From Pseudomonas sp. LD120 (GTDB taxonomy: Bacteria > Pseudomonadota > Gammaproteobacteria > Pseudomonadales > Pseudomonadaceae): 64,000 nt of DNA. The stretch lies in assembly GCF_009861525.1 (NCBI RefSeq), contig NZ_WVHL01000006.1, forward strand, positions 1 to 64,000, read 5' to 3'. The translations under genes and the position numbers were made by a program. Shown here in pieces: positions 16,975 through 26,228 of the stretch; position 1 is the stretch's first letter; each line of letters starts with the position of its first letter. The notes under the pieces were generated by a model. The model had not been told where the DNA came from. It did no database searches and saw nothing but the letters and a program-made list of their open reading frames with translations.

Positions 16975-18234
16975 TTAAAAGTTGCCTTGCACCCAGCTCT
17001 TGATGCGATCGAGCAATGCCGCCTTGGGCTCATCGCTGCTATAGCTATCGCGACTGCCAATGCCAGAGAACGAGATGCCGTCGGATTGTTTCTGCAATCC
17101 GTACAGCAGCAAGCCGACACCGGTGGAATAGATTGGATTGCGCACCACGTCGGACAGCCCCTTGACACTGTGGGGCACACCCAGACGGACCGGCATGTGG
17201 AAAATTTCCTCGGCCAACTCCACCGCGCCTTCCATCTTCGACGTGCCGCCGGTGAGCACGATGCCAGCAGGAATCAGGTCCTCGTAGCCGCTGCGACGCA
17301 GCTCGGCCTGGATCAGGGTGAACAGTTCGTCGTAACGCGGTTCGACCACTTCGGCCAAGGCCTGGCGCGACAGCTCGCGCGGCGGACGATCGCCGACACT
17401 CGGCACCTTGATGGTCTCGCCGGCACCGGCCAGCTTGGCCAGGGCACAGGCGTAACGGATCTTGATTTCCTCGGCGTACTGAGTCGGGGTGCGCAAAGCC
17501 ATGGCAATGTCGTTGGTCACCTGGTCGCCGGCAATCGGGATCACCGCGGTGTGACGAATCGCACCTTCGGTGAAGATCGCCATGTCGGTGGTGCCGCCAC
17601 CGATGTCCACCAGGCACACGCCCAGCTCTTTCTCGTCGTCGGTGAGTACCGAATAGGCCGAGGCCAGTTGTTCAAGGATGATGTCGTCGATTTCCAGGCC
17701 GCAGCGACGCACGCACTTCTCGATGTTCTGCGCCGCATTCACTGCACAGGTGACCACATGGACCTTGGCTTCCAGGCGTACGCCGGACATGCCCAGAGGC
17801 TCACGTACACCCTCCTGGTTATCAATCACGTAATCCTGCGGCAGGGTGTGCAGAACCCGCTGGTCAGCCGGAATCGCCACTGCTTGGGCCGCATCCAGCA
17901 CCCGCTCCAGGTCCGCCGAGCTGACTTCACGGTCGCGGATCGCCACGATGCCATGGGAGTTCAGGCTACGGATGTGGTTGCCCGCCACACCGACGAAGGC
18001 CGAGTGGATGCGGCAGCCCGCCATCAGTTGCGCCTCTTCCACCGCGCGCTGGATCGACTGCACGGTGGATTCAATGTTCACCACCACACCCTTCTTCAGG
18101 CCACGGGATGGATGGGTACCGATGCCGACGATTTCCAGCGAGCCATCGGCCGCGACTTCGCCCACCAGCGCCACCACTTTGGAGGTGCCGATGTCCAGGC
18201 CGACGATCATTTTGCCGCTTTGCACATTTGCCAT
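16975..18234 (-). CDS. ftsA: Cell division protein FtsA
   Basis: Actin-like ATPase that tethers FtsZ to the membrane. It has 419 residues. The N-terminal phosphate-binding loop is VGLDIGTSKVVALVGE, and a second nucleotide motif is VCLVDIGGGTTDMAIF. The C-terminal amphipathic membrane-targeting helix is ALLDRIKSWVQGNF. The SHS2/1C subdomain lies between the two actin lobes, as usual. It follows ftsQ by 14 bases. Confidence 0.99.
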   Translation of the reverse strand: MANVQSGKMIVGLDIGTSKVVALVGEVAADGSLEIVGIGTHPSRGLKKGVVVNIESTVQSIQRAVEEAQLMAGCRIHSAFVGVAGNHIRSLNSHGIVAIRDREVSSADLERVLDAAQAVAIPADQRVLHTLPQDYVIDNQEGVREPLGMSGVRLEAKVHVVTCAVNAAQNIEKCVRRCGLEIDDIILEQLASAYSVLTDDEKELGVCLVDIGGGTTDMAIFTEGAIRHTAVIPIAGDQVTNDIAMALRTPTQYAEEIKIRYACALAKLAGAGETIKVPSVGDRPPRELSRQALAEVVEPRYDELFTLIQAELRRSGYEDLIPAGIVLTGGTSKMEGAVELAEEIFHMPVRLGVPHSVKGLSDVVRNPIYSTGVGLLLYGLQKQSDGISFSGIGSRDSYSSDEPKAALLDRIKSWVQGNF

Positions 18235-18248
18235 GGTCCTGCCTCTTC

Positions 18249-19115
18249 TTAATTCTTCGCGACGGCGGGTTGTGCCGTCGTGGGTGCCGCCGGATCGCGC
18301 CAGCCCACGGCCAGGCCGTTGGCGTAGCGCAGATCGATGCGCGCGATATTCGTGATCTGTTCTTTCAGCGTTTTTTCATAAATGGCAATGAAGCGGCGCA
18401 TCTTCTCCACCAGATGATCGCGACCTAGCAGCAATTCGATACCCGGGCCGGCACTGCCGGCACCGGTGGTCAGGAACCAACTGCCGCGCTCGCGCAGCTC
18501 CAGACGGGCGATCGAAAAGCCCAGCGGCCGTAGCATCTGGCTCAACACCTGATACTGCTGCATCACTTGCTGCTGAGCCCGCTGCGGCCCGAACAACTGT
18601 GGCAAGTGTTCATAGTTCGCCAGCTCACGCGGAGTGAAGGCCTGGCCCTGATTGTTCAACAGTGCCTCGTCGCCCCAACGGGCCACCGGCAGTTGCTCTT
18701 CCAGGCGTATCACCACTTGGTCCGGCCACACACGACGCACTTCGGCGTGGGCGATCCAGGGCATTTTTTCCAGTTCGGTGCGCATGCTGGCCAGGTCGAC
18801 GGTGAAGAAACTTGCCGCGACGTAGGGCGCAATCCGCTGCTGCACGGCCTGCTGGCTGATGTAGCTCAAGTCCCCCTGCACCGCGATCTTGGTGATCGGC
18901 CGGTCAGCGTAAGGCAGCAAACGTTGAGCACCTTCATAGGTGCCAAACCCCAAGGCCACCAGCAGCACTGGCCAGAGCAAGCTTTTCAGAAAGCCGAAAT
19001 TGGCTTTCGGCAGGCGCGCCGACATCGGCTCTTTGGCCACCATTCGACTGGCCCCCCGCGGCACCGGCTTACGGCCGGGGGCAGGTTGCTGATGACGAAG
19101 CGACGCGCCTTGCAT
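18249..19115 (-). CDS. ftsQ: Cell division protein FtsQ
   Basis: Bitopic inner-membrane protein that recruits FtsB and FtsL to the divisome. It has 288 residues when started at MQGASLRHQQPAPG, four bases after the ddlB stop; the longer upstream frame overlaps ddlB and was rejected. It has a short basic cytoplasmic tail, one membrane helix (about 55-75, LLWPVLLVALGFGTYEG), a POTRA domain (ITKIAVQGDLSYISQQAVQQ) and the beta domain. Confidence 0.96.
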   Translation of the reverse strand: MQGASLRHQQPAPGRKPVPRGASRMVAKEPMSARLPKANFGFLKSLLWPVLLVALGFGTYEGAQRLLPYADRPITKIAVQGDLSYISQQAVQQRIAPYVAASFFTVDLASMRTELEKMPWIAHAEVRRVWPDQVVIRLEEQLPVARWGDEALLNNQGQAFTPRELANYEHLPQLFGPQRAQQQVMQQYQVLSQMLRPLGFSIARLELRERGSWFLTTGAGSAGPGIELLLGRDHLVEKMRRFIAIYEKTLKEQITNIARIDLRYANGLAVGWRDPAAPTTAQPAVAKN

Positions 19116-19119
19116 GGAC

Positions 19120-20076
19120 TTAACCCCTCGCCTCAAAACTGGCTGCCAGGATGGCCAATACCAACTGCTGGAAATCCAGACCCGCCGCACGGGCGGCCAT
19201 CGGCACCAGGCTGTGATCGGTCATGCCTGGAGCGGTGTTCACTTCCAGGAACCAGAATTGCCCCTGCGCATCCTGCATCACATCGGCACGTGCCCAACCG
19301 GCAATACCTAGCGCCTCACAGGCTTTCGCCGTGAGCTCCATGAGCTCCTGTTCCTTGGCGCTTTCGAGCCCGCATGGAATCCGATACTGGGTATCGCAAG
19401 CCAGGTACTTGGCGTCGTAGTCGTAAAACGTGTGGGGGGTACCCAGAGCGATCGGTGGCAATACCTGGCCACGCAGCATCGCGATGGTGAACTCCGGACC
19501 TTGAATCCATTGTTCAACCAAAACTTGCGAATCGTAGGTACTGGCCGCCCTCCATGCATCGATCAACTCAGACGCGGAAGTCACCTTGGCCATACCGATA
19601 CTGGAGCCTTCATGAGCCGGTTTGACGATCAAAGGCAGGCCCAGTTCCGCCACCGCGGAAATACAGTCGGCCTCGCAGCTCAGTACTGCGTGGCGTGGCG
19701 TCGGAATGCCTAGGCTGTGCCAGACTTGCTTGGTGCGCAGTTTGTCCATGGCCAGGGCCGAAGCGAGGATGCCGCTACCGGTGTAGGGAATTCCCAGGCA
19801 TTCCAGCAGACCTTGCATGCTGCCGTCTTCACCGCCGCGGCCGTGAAGAATGACGAAGGCGCGGTCGATCTTCTCGCTCAAGAGGCGCTGCAGCAGATCG
19901 TCGCCGACATCGATGCCGAAGGCATTCACACCGCCGCTCTGCAAGGCTTCAAGCACGGCCTTGCCGGACTTCAGCGAGACTTCTCGCTCAGCGCTCTTGC
20001 CGCCGTAGAGCACGGCAACGCGGCCGAAATCGCTCGGCTTTACGCTGGAGAACAGGTTGGCGTAGGCAGCCGTCAT
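19120..20076 (-). CDS. ddlB: D-alanine--D-alanine ligase
   Basis: ATP-grasp enzyme that joins two D-alanines for the peptidoglycan stem peptide. It has 318 residues. Visible family blocks are the N-terminal VAVLYGGKSAEREVSLKSG, HGRGGEDGSMQGLLE, KPAHEGSSIGMAKV and the C-terminal EVNTAPGMTDHSLVP, which carries metal- and substrate-binding residues. Its start overlaps the murC stop by 4 bases, indicating translational coupling. Confidence 0.98.
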   Translation of the reverse strand: MTAAYANLFSSVKPSDFGRVAVLYGGKSAEREVSLKSGKAVLEALQSGGVNAFGIDVGDDLLQRLLSEKIDRAFVILHGRGGEDGSMQGLLECLGIPYTGSGILASALAMDKLRTKQVWHSLGIPTPRHAVLSCEADCISAVAELGLPLIVKPAHEGSSIGMAKVTSASELIDAWRAASTYDSQVLVEQWIQGPEFTIAMLRGQVLPPIALGTPHTFYDYDAKYLACDTQYRIPCGLESAKEQELMELTAKACEALGIAGWARADVMQDAQGQFWFLEVNTAPGMTDHSLVPMAARAAGLDFQQLVLAILAASFEARG

Positions 20077-21527
20077 TTCGCCCCCTTGCCAGCGGCCACA
20101 GCACCGGCGAACAGCGGGCTGTTGAGCAGTTTTGGCGCCAGGCCGCCGATATCACCGGCGCCTTGGCACAACAGGATGTCGCCGGCGCGCAGCAGTGGCT
20201 TGACCAAGGGCGCCAGGTCGACACCGCGCTCGATGTAGATCGGGTCCAACTGGCCCCGTTGCCGGATGCTGTGGCACAACTGGCGGCTGTCAGCGCCGGG
20301 AATCGGCTCTTCGCCGGCCGGGTAGACCTCCATCAACAGCAGCACGTTGGCATCGGCCAGCACCTGCACGAAGTCGTCGTACAGATCGCGGGTACGGCTG
20401 AAACGGTGCGGTTGGTAGACCATCACCAGACGGCGTTCCGGCCAGCCGCCACGGACCGCCTTGATCACCGCCGCGACTTCGGTCGGGTGATGCCCATAGT
20501 CGTCCACCAACATCACGTTGCCGCCTTCCACCGGCAGTTCGCCGTAGACCTGGAAGCGCCGTCCCACACCCTGGAAGCCGGACAAGCCTTGAACGATGGC
20601 TTCATCACTGATGCCTTCGTCGGTGGCGATGCAGATGGTCGCCAGGGAGTTCAACACGTTGTGGTTGCCCGGCATGTTCACCGATACGTCCAGCGGCTCA
20701 CGGTCGCGACGCAGCACGGTGAAGAAGGTCTGCATGCCTTGCTGGCGAACATTGATCGCACGCACGTCGGCTTCTTCGCTGAAGCCATAAGTCACGGTAG
20801 GACGTTTCACCTGCGGCAGAATTTCACGCACTACAGGGTCGTCCAGGCACATGACTGCCAGTCCGTAGAACGGCAGGTTGTGCAGGAAATCGACGAAGGT
20901 TTTCTTCAGCTTGTTGAAGTCTCCGTCGTAGGTCGCCATATGGTCGGCGTCAATGTTGGTGACGACCGCCACCAGCGGCTGTAAATGCAAGAAGCTGGCA
21001 TCGCTTTCATCGGCTTCAGCGATCAGGTAACGACTGGTGCCCAATTGTGCATTGGTCCCAGCGGCATTGAGCCGGCCACCGATCACAAAGGTCGGGTCCA
21101 GACCGCCCGCGGCGAACACCGAGGCCAGCAGGCTGGTGGTGGTGGTCTTGCCGTGAGTACCGGCCACGGCGACGCCATGGCGGTAACGCATCAGCTCCGC
21201 CAGCATTTCCGCACGCGGCACCACCGGAATACGCCGTTCCAGTGCGGTAGCGACCTCCGGGTTCGAGGTATTCACCGCGCTGGATACCACCAATACATCG
21301 GCATGGGCAGCGTTCTCGGCACGGTGGCCAATGTAGATCTGCGCGCCAAAGGACTCCAGACGCTCGGTGACCGGCGAGGCCTTGAGGTCGGAGCCAGACA
21401 CTTGGTAGCCCAGGTTCAACAGCACCTCGGCGATACCGCACATGCCGACGCCACCAATGCCGACGAAGTGGATACGACGGATACGGCGCATTTCCGGTTG
21501 CGGCATGGCTTTTTGATTCTCAACCAC
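20073..21527 (-). CDS. murC: UDP-N-acetylmuramate--L-alanine ligase
   Basis: Adds L-alanine to UDP-MurNAc, the first amino-acid step of peptidoglycan precursor synthesis. It has 484 residues. The N-terminal Rossmann motif is HFVGIGGVGMCGIAEVL, the ATP loop GTHGKTTT is at 123-130, and the C-terminal Mur ligase domain contains YGHHPTEV and QPHRFSRT. It overlaps ddlB by 4 bases and murG by 8 bases. Confidence 0.99.
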   Translation of the reverse strand: MVENQKAMPQPEMRRIRRIHFVGIGGVGMCGIAEVLLNLGYQVSGSDLKASPVTERLESFGAQIYIGHRAENAAHADVLVVSSAVNTSNPEVATALERRIPVVPRAEMLAELMRYRHGVAVAGTHGKTTTTSLLASVFAAGGLDPTFVIGGRLNAAGTNAQLGTSRYLIAEADESDASFLHLQPLVAVVTNIDADHMATYDGDFNKLKKTFVDFLHNLPFYGLAVMCLDDPVVREILPQVKRPTVTYGFSEEADVRAINVRQQGMQTFFTVLRRDREPLDVSVNMPGNHNVLNSLATICIATDEGISDEAIVQGLSGFQGVGRRFQVYGELPVEGGNVMLVDDYGHHPTEVAAVIKAVRGGWPERRLVMVYQPHRFSRTRDLYDDFVQVLADANVLLLMEVYPAGEEPIPGADSRQLCHSIRQRGQLDPIYIERGVDLAPLVKPLLRAGDILLCQGAGDIGGLAPKLLNSPLFAGAVAAGKGAK

Positions 21528-22590
21528 GGGCCACCTCCAGACAGATATTCACCACATCAACGGTGGCATCGGGTTTGGCCAGTCGGCGCGCGGCCTGGGC
21601 CATGGTGTCGAGTCGTTCTGGTTGCATCAAAACCTCTGTCAGGCGAGCGGCAAGGTCCGCTGCACCAGTCGTTCTTTGCGGCATCAGGAAGGCTGCACCT
21701 TCACGAGCCAAATATTCGGCATTGCGGGTCTGGTGATCGTCGATGGCATGGGGCAACGGCACCAGCATCGAGGGCAGGCCGGCAGCAGCCAGTTCACTGA
21801 CGGTCAACGCACCTGCGCGACAGACCACCAGGTCGGCCCAGCCATAGGCTTGGGCCATGTCTTTGATAAAGGGCTGCACCTGCGCCGCAACGCCAACCGC
21901 GGCGTAGCGCTCTGCAGTGACCTCATCGTGGTTCCTGCCAGCCTGGTGGAAGACCTCCGGACGTAGCTCGGGGGCGACCTGTGCCAGGGCTTGCGGCAGC
22001 AAAGTGTTCAATGGTTCTGCACCCAGGCTTCCGCCCAGAATCAGCAAGCGCGCCTTGCGGCCCGCCAGGGCCTCGCGCGGTGCTTCAAGGAACAGTTCAG
22101 CGCGTACCGGGTTACCGGTGGTGCGACGGCTACCGGATGCGCCGAAGGTATCCGGGAACGCTTCACAGACGCGGGCGGACAACGGCACCAGCAGTCGATT
22201 GGCGGTACCGGCCACGGCGTTCTGCTCATGAACGATGACGGGGACTGCGGACAATTTGGCTGCGACGCCTCCTGGACCGGTCACATAACCGCCAAAGCCC
22301 AATACACAAACCGGCTTGAGCTGACGAATAATCCGCCGCGCCTGCAGCACCGCCTTGATCAGCACGAACGGCGCCTTAAGCAGGGACAACTTGCCCTTGC
22401 CCCGTAGCCCGGTGACGTTGATCAAGTGCAAAGGCAATCCCGCCGCTGGTACCAGCTCGTTTTCAATGCCGCGAGGGGTGCCCAGCCAATGCACGGTGTA
22501 GCCGCGGACCTGAAACTCGCGGGCACAGGCCAATGCCGGAAACACGTGGCCACCGGTGCCGCCAGCCATGATCAGCACGTTAGCGCCCAT
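21520..22590 (-). CDS. murG: Lipid II-forming GlcNAc transferase MurG
   Basis: Peripheral inner-membrane glycosyltransferase that converts lipid I to lipid II. It has 356 residues from ATG 22590 (MGANVLIMAGGTGGHVFPAL). The GGTGGH loop lies at 10-15, and the second Rossmann half has ILGGSLGAEPLN and VCRAGALTVSELAAAGLPS. The start overlaps the end of ftsW by 11 bases. A longer in-frame extension upstream was rejected because it lies within ftsW. Confidence 0.98.
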   Translation of the reverse strand: MGANVLIMAGGTGGHVFPALACAREFQVRGYTVHWLGTPRGIENELVPAAGLPLHLINVTGLRGKGKLSLLKAPFVLIKAVLQARRIIRQLKPVCVLGFGGYVTGPGGVAAKLSAVPVIVHEQNAVAGTANRLLVPLSARVCEAFPDTFGASGSRRTTGNPVRAELFLEAPREALAGRKARLLILGGSLGAEPLNTLLPQALAQVAPELRPEVFHQAGRNHDEVTAERYAAVGVAAQVQPFIKDMAQAYGWADLVVCRAGALTVSELAAAGLPSMLVPLPHAIDDHQTRNAEYLAREGAAFLMPQRTTGAADLAARLTEVLMQPERLDTMAQAARRLAKPDATVDVVNICLEVARG

Positions 22591-23797
22591 GGTTCGGCTC
22601 CTCGGCAAAGTCACTTTCACTGAACTCCATCTCTTCACTGCCCAAGTGGGTTCGACTCTCCCACTCAATGCGCAGCAACAAACCGAGACAGGCGCAGCAG
22701 ATCACCAAGGAGCTGCCGCCATAGCTGAGGAAGGGCAAAGTCAGCCCCTTGGTCGGCAACAGGCCGACGTTTACTCCGATATTGATCAAGAACTGACCAA
22801 TCCATAGAAACGACAGACCGTAAGCGACATAGGCGGCAAAAAACTGTTTGGCTTTCTCGGCCCACAGACCGATGTACATGCCGCGAATACAAACAAAGGC
22901 GAACAACGCGACAGTGCACAGGGAACCCACCGCCCCCAACTCTTCGGCCAGTACCGAAAACACGAAGTCTGTATGGGCTTCCGGCAGGTAAAACTGCTTC
23001 TGCACGCTATTGCCCAGGCCGACCCCCAGCCATTCACCGCGACCGAAAGCAATCAGCGCCTGGGACAGTTGGTAACCCGCACCGAACTGGTCCGCCCAGG
23101 GGTCGGCAAAGTTAGTCAGGCGCGCCATCCGATAGGGCTGCATCTGAATCAGCAATACCACCGCTGCAACCGCCAGCAGAACCATCAAGGAAAAACGCGC
23201 CAACCCGACGCCGCCAAGGAACAGCATCGCCGCCGCAGCGCCCATCATCACTACGGTGGCGCCGAAGTCCGGCTCCATCAGCAGCAGGCCCGCCATCGGC
23301 AACAGAACGATGAACGGCTTGAAAAAGCCCATCCAGCTTTCGCGCACTTCTTTCTGACGACGCACCAGATAACCGGCAAGGTAGATCACCACAAACACCT
23401 TGGCGATCTCGGAAGGCTGCACATTGAAGAAACTGAAGCCGATCCAGCGCATTGAGCCGTTCACTTCGCGACCGATCCCCGGGATGATCACCATCACCAG
23501 CAAACCGAACGCACCAATCAGCATCAGCCACCCCAGGCGTTGCCAGGTGGCGATTGGAATCATCATGGTGACGATGCAGGCCCCAAGCCCCAGAACGATA
23601 TAGATCAGGTGGCGAATCATGTAGTACAGCGCGCTGCCCGACTGCAAGGCCGCCACTTCGGTGGAGGCTGACGCAATCATGACCAGCCCGAGCCCCAGCA
23701 GCGTCAGGCAACCGGCGAGCATCGGAAAGTCGAGATCGACGCCACGCCCAGTGATGATCGGTGAGGGGTAGGGCTTGATGATGTTTCTCAAACTCAT
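22580..23797 (-). CDS. ftsW: Lipid II polymerase FtsW (SEDS family)
   Basis: Septal peptidoglycan glycosyltransferase that works with FtsI. It has 405 residues and about ten membrane helices. Family landmarks include GSMRWIGFSFFNVQPSEIAKV (partly shown here as FFNVQPSEIAK) and the C-terminal LPTKGLTLPFLSYGGSS. The N-terminal cytoplasmic stretch is about 25 residues long. It overlaps murD by 4 bases and murG by 11 bases. Confidence 0.98.
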   Translation of the reverse strand: MSLRNIIKPYPSPIITGRGVDLDFPMLAGCLTLLGLGLVMIASASTEVAALQSGSALYYMIRHLIYIVLGLGACIVTMMIPIATWQRLGWLMLIGAFGLLVMVIIPGIGREVNGSMRWIGFSFFNVQPSEIAKVFVVIYLAGYLVRRQKEVRESWMGFFKPFIVLLPMAGLLLMEPDFGATVVMMGAAAAMLFLGGVGLARFSLMVLLAVAAVVLLIQMQPYRMARLTNFADPWADQFGAGYQLSQALIAFGRGEWLGVGLGNSVQKQFYLPEAHTDFVFSVLAEELGAVGSLCTVALFAFVCIRGMYIGLWAEKAKQFFAAYVAYGLSFLWIGQFLINIGVNVGLLPTKGLTLPFLSYGGSSLVICCACLGLLLRIEWESRTHLGSEEMEFSESDFAEEPNHGR

Positions 23798-25140
23798 GCC
23801 AATTCCTCCACAACGCGGACGAACTGGTGACCACGGTCTTCGTAATTGTTGAACATGTCGAAACTGGCGCAGGCAGGCGACAGCAGTACTACGTCACCGG
23901 CCTGGGCGCTGGCGCGGCATTGCTCCACAGCGTCGGCCAGTGAGCCCACACGAATCAGCGGCACGGCCTCACCGATGGCTTCACCGATCTTGTCCGCATC
24001 GCGTCCGATCAGAATCACAGCCCGGCAATTGGCGGCCACGGGATCGCGCAAGTCTTTGAACTCTGCACCTTTGCCGTCGCCGCCGGCGATCAGCACAATC
24101 TTGCCGGCGATGTCAGCCCCCAGACCTTCGATGGCAGCCAACGCAGCACCAACATTGGTGGCCTTGGAATCGTTGTAGTAGCCCACGCCATCGACTTCGC
24201 GAACCCACTGGCAGCGGTGCTCAAGACCTGCGAACCTGCGCAGAGCCGAAAGCATGGCATCGAATGGCAAGCCAACCGCATACCCCAGCGCCAACGCCGC
24301 AAGGGCATTGGCCTGGTTATGGGAGCCGCGAATCTTCAGTTCGCGAACCGGCATCAGGTTCTGGAATTCGAACGCCAGGTATTTCTCGCCATTGTCTTCG
24401 CGCAGACCAAACCCTTTGAAATCCGGTTGACCCAGCCCGAACGTCCAGCACGGCAGGCCCTCGCCCATCAGCGGACGGGTCAGGGCATCCTGACGGTTGA
24501 CCACCACCTGCCGCGCACCGCGGAAGATCCGGTGCTTGGCCAAGTGATAGGCGGGCAAGCCGCTGTAGCGGTCCATGTGGTCTTCACTGATGTTCAGCAC
24601 GGTGGCGACTTCAGCACCCAACTGATCCGTGGTTTCCAGCTGGAAGCTGGACAGCTCCATCACGTACAGTTCGATGTCGTCGTCAAGCAAGTCCAACGCC
24701 GGCGTGCCGAGATTACCGCCGACCGCCACACGCTTGCCCGCCGCGGCGGCCATTTCACCCACCAGGGTGGTCACAGTACTTTTCGCGTTGGAGCCACTGA
24801 TGGCGACGATTGGCGCCTTCGCGTTGCGCGCGAACAACTCGATGTCACCGGACAATTTCACACCACGGGCAGCGGCAGCCTGCAGGGCCGGGGTCGCCAG
24901 GGCCAGACCGGGGCTCACGTAGAGCTCGTCGGCGCGGCACAGGAAGTCGACATCCAGCTCGCCACAACGCACTTCCACCTGAGGATAGTCACGACGCAGC
25001 GTGGCCAGTTCAGGTGGATTGTCCCGCGTATCAGCCACCGCAAAAGCGACGCCCCGGCTCGCCAGAAAACGAACCAGGGACATGCCGCTCTTGCCGAGCC
25101 CGACAACGATGCGGAAGTGGTCAGAAGCGATCAGAGACAC
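23794..25140 (-). CDS. murD: UDP-N-acetylmuramoylalanine--D-glutamate ligase
   Basis: Adds D-glutamate to UDP-MurNAc-L-Ala. It has 448 residues. The N-terminal Rossmann domain (VVGLGKSGMSLVRFL) binds the UDP part, the ATP loop is GSNAKST at 116-122, and the central and C-terminal Mur domains follow (YNDSKATNVGAALAAIEG; LLSPACASFDMFNNYEDRG). It starts 5 bases after mraY and overlaps ftsW by 4 bases. Confidence 0.99.
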   Translation of the reverse strand: MSLIASDHFRIVVGLGKSGMSLVRFLASRGVAFAVADTRDNPPELATLRRDYPQVEVRCGELDVDFLCRADELYVSPGLALATPALQAAAARGVKLSGDIELFARNAKAPIVAISGSNAKSTVTTLVGEMAAAAGKRVAVGGNLGTPALDLLDDDIELYVMELSSFQLETTDQLGAEVATVLNISEDHMDRYSGLPAYHLAKHRIFRGARQVVVNRQDALTRPLMGEGLPCWTFGLGQPDFKGFGLREDNGEKYLAFEFQNLMPVRELKIRGSHNQANALAALALGYAVGLPFDAMLSALRRFAGLEHRCQWVREVDGVGYYNDSKATNVGAALAAIEGLGADIAGKIVLIAGGDGKGAEFKDLRDPVAANCRAVILIGRDADKIGEAIGEAVPLIRVGSLADAVEQCRASAQAGDVVLLSPACASFDMFNNYEDRGHQFVRVVEELA

Positions 25141-25145
25141 TCGTT

Positions 25146-26228
25146 CTACCTCAGCTTCAGGGTGGCAAGGCCGATCAACACGAGAATCACGGTGATGATC
25201 CAGAAACGGACGATCACCCGTGGCTCGGGCCAGCCCTTGAGTTCAAAGTGGTGGTGGATCGGCGCCATGCGAAACACCCGGCGACCGGTCAATTTGAAGG
25301 AGGCCACCTGAATCACCACTGACAGGGTTTCCATGACGAACACGCCCCCCATGATGAACAGGACAATTTCCTGACGGACGATCACCGCAATGGTGCCCAG
25401 GGCTGCGCCCAGCGCCAATGCGCCGACATCGCCCATAAAGACTTGTGCGGGATAAGTGTTGAACCAGAGAAAGCCCAAGCCGGCACCGATCAACGCGCCG
25501 CAGAAGACAATCAGTTCCCCCGCTCCCGGCACATAGGGAATCAGCAGGTATTCGGCGAACTTCACGTTACCCGACAGGTAGCAGAAGATCCCAAGCGCAC
25601 CGCCCACCATCACGGTCGGCATGATCGCCAGGCCATCGAGGCCATCGGTCAGGTTGACCGCGTTGCTCGAACCGACGATGACGAAGTAGGTCAAGACCAC
25701 GAAGCCCACACCCAAAGGAATGCTCACATCCTTGAGCATCGGGATCAGCAGGGTGGTTTCCACCGGGCTCTGGGCGGTCATGTAAAGGAAGATCGCGGCG
25801 CCAAGCCCGAACACCGATTGCCAGAAATACTTCCAGCGACTAGGCAGGCCACGGGAATTCTTCTCGATCACCTTGCGGTAGTCATCCACCCAGCCGATGG
25901 CACCAAAGGCCAGGGTCACCACCAGCACCACCCAAACATAGTGGTTGCGCAGGTCGGCCCAAAGCAGGGTGCTGATACCAATCGCTGATAGGATCAGTGC
26001 TCCACCCATGGTCGGCGTACCCGACTTGGACAAATGGGATTGCGGGCCGTCGTTACGCACGGCCTGGCCAATCTGCCGATTTTGCAAAGTACGGATCATC
26101 CACGGACCCAGGCACAGTGCCAAAGACAGCGCAGTCAGTACCCCAAGAATCCCGCGCAGGGTCAGGTACTGAAAGACCGCGAAGCCTTTGTAGAACTGTT
26201 GCAGGTACTCCGCTAGCAGCAGCAGCAT
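25146..26228 (-). CDS. mraY: Phospho-N-acetylmuramoyl-pentapeptide transferase
   Basis: Integral membrane enzyme that transfers phospho-MurNAc-pentapeptide to undecaprenyl phosphate, making lipid I. It has 360 residues and about ten helices. Catalytic landmarks are the GWVDDYRK aspartates, NLTDGLDGLA, and the His-rich cytoplasmic loop RMAPIHHHFELKGWPEP. It overlaps murF by one base. Confidence 0.99.
   Translation of the reverse strand: MLLLLAEYLQQFYKGFAVFQYLTLRGILGVLTALSLALCLGPWMIRTLQNRQIGQAVRNDGPQSHLSKSGTPTMGGALILSAIGISTLLWADLRNHYVWVVLVVTLAFGAIGWVDDYRKVIEKNSRGLPSRWKYFWQSVFGLGAAIFLYMTAQSPVETTLLIPMLKDVSIPLGVGFVVLTYFVIVGSSNAVNLTDGLDGLAIMPTVMVGGALGIFCYLSGNVKFAEYLLIPYVPGAGELIVFCGALIGAGLGFLWFNTYPAQVFMGDVGALALGAALGTIAVIVRQEIVLFIMGGVFVMETLSVVIQVASFKLTGRRVFRMAPIHHHFELKGWPEPRVIVRFWIITVILVLIGLATLKLR

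Noticed and set aside
15763..18252. 829-codon open frame antisense to ftsZ and ftsA
   Set aside because: Spans two certain genes in reverse; composition is that of an antisense frame, with no domain recognised.
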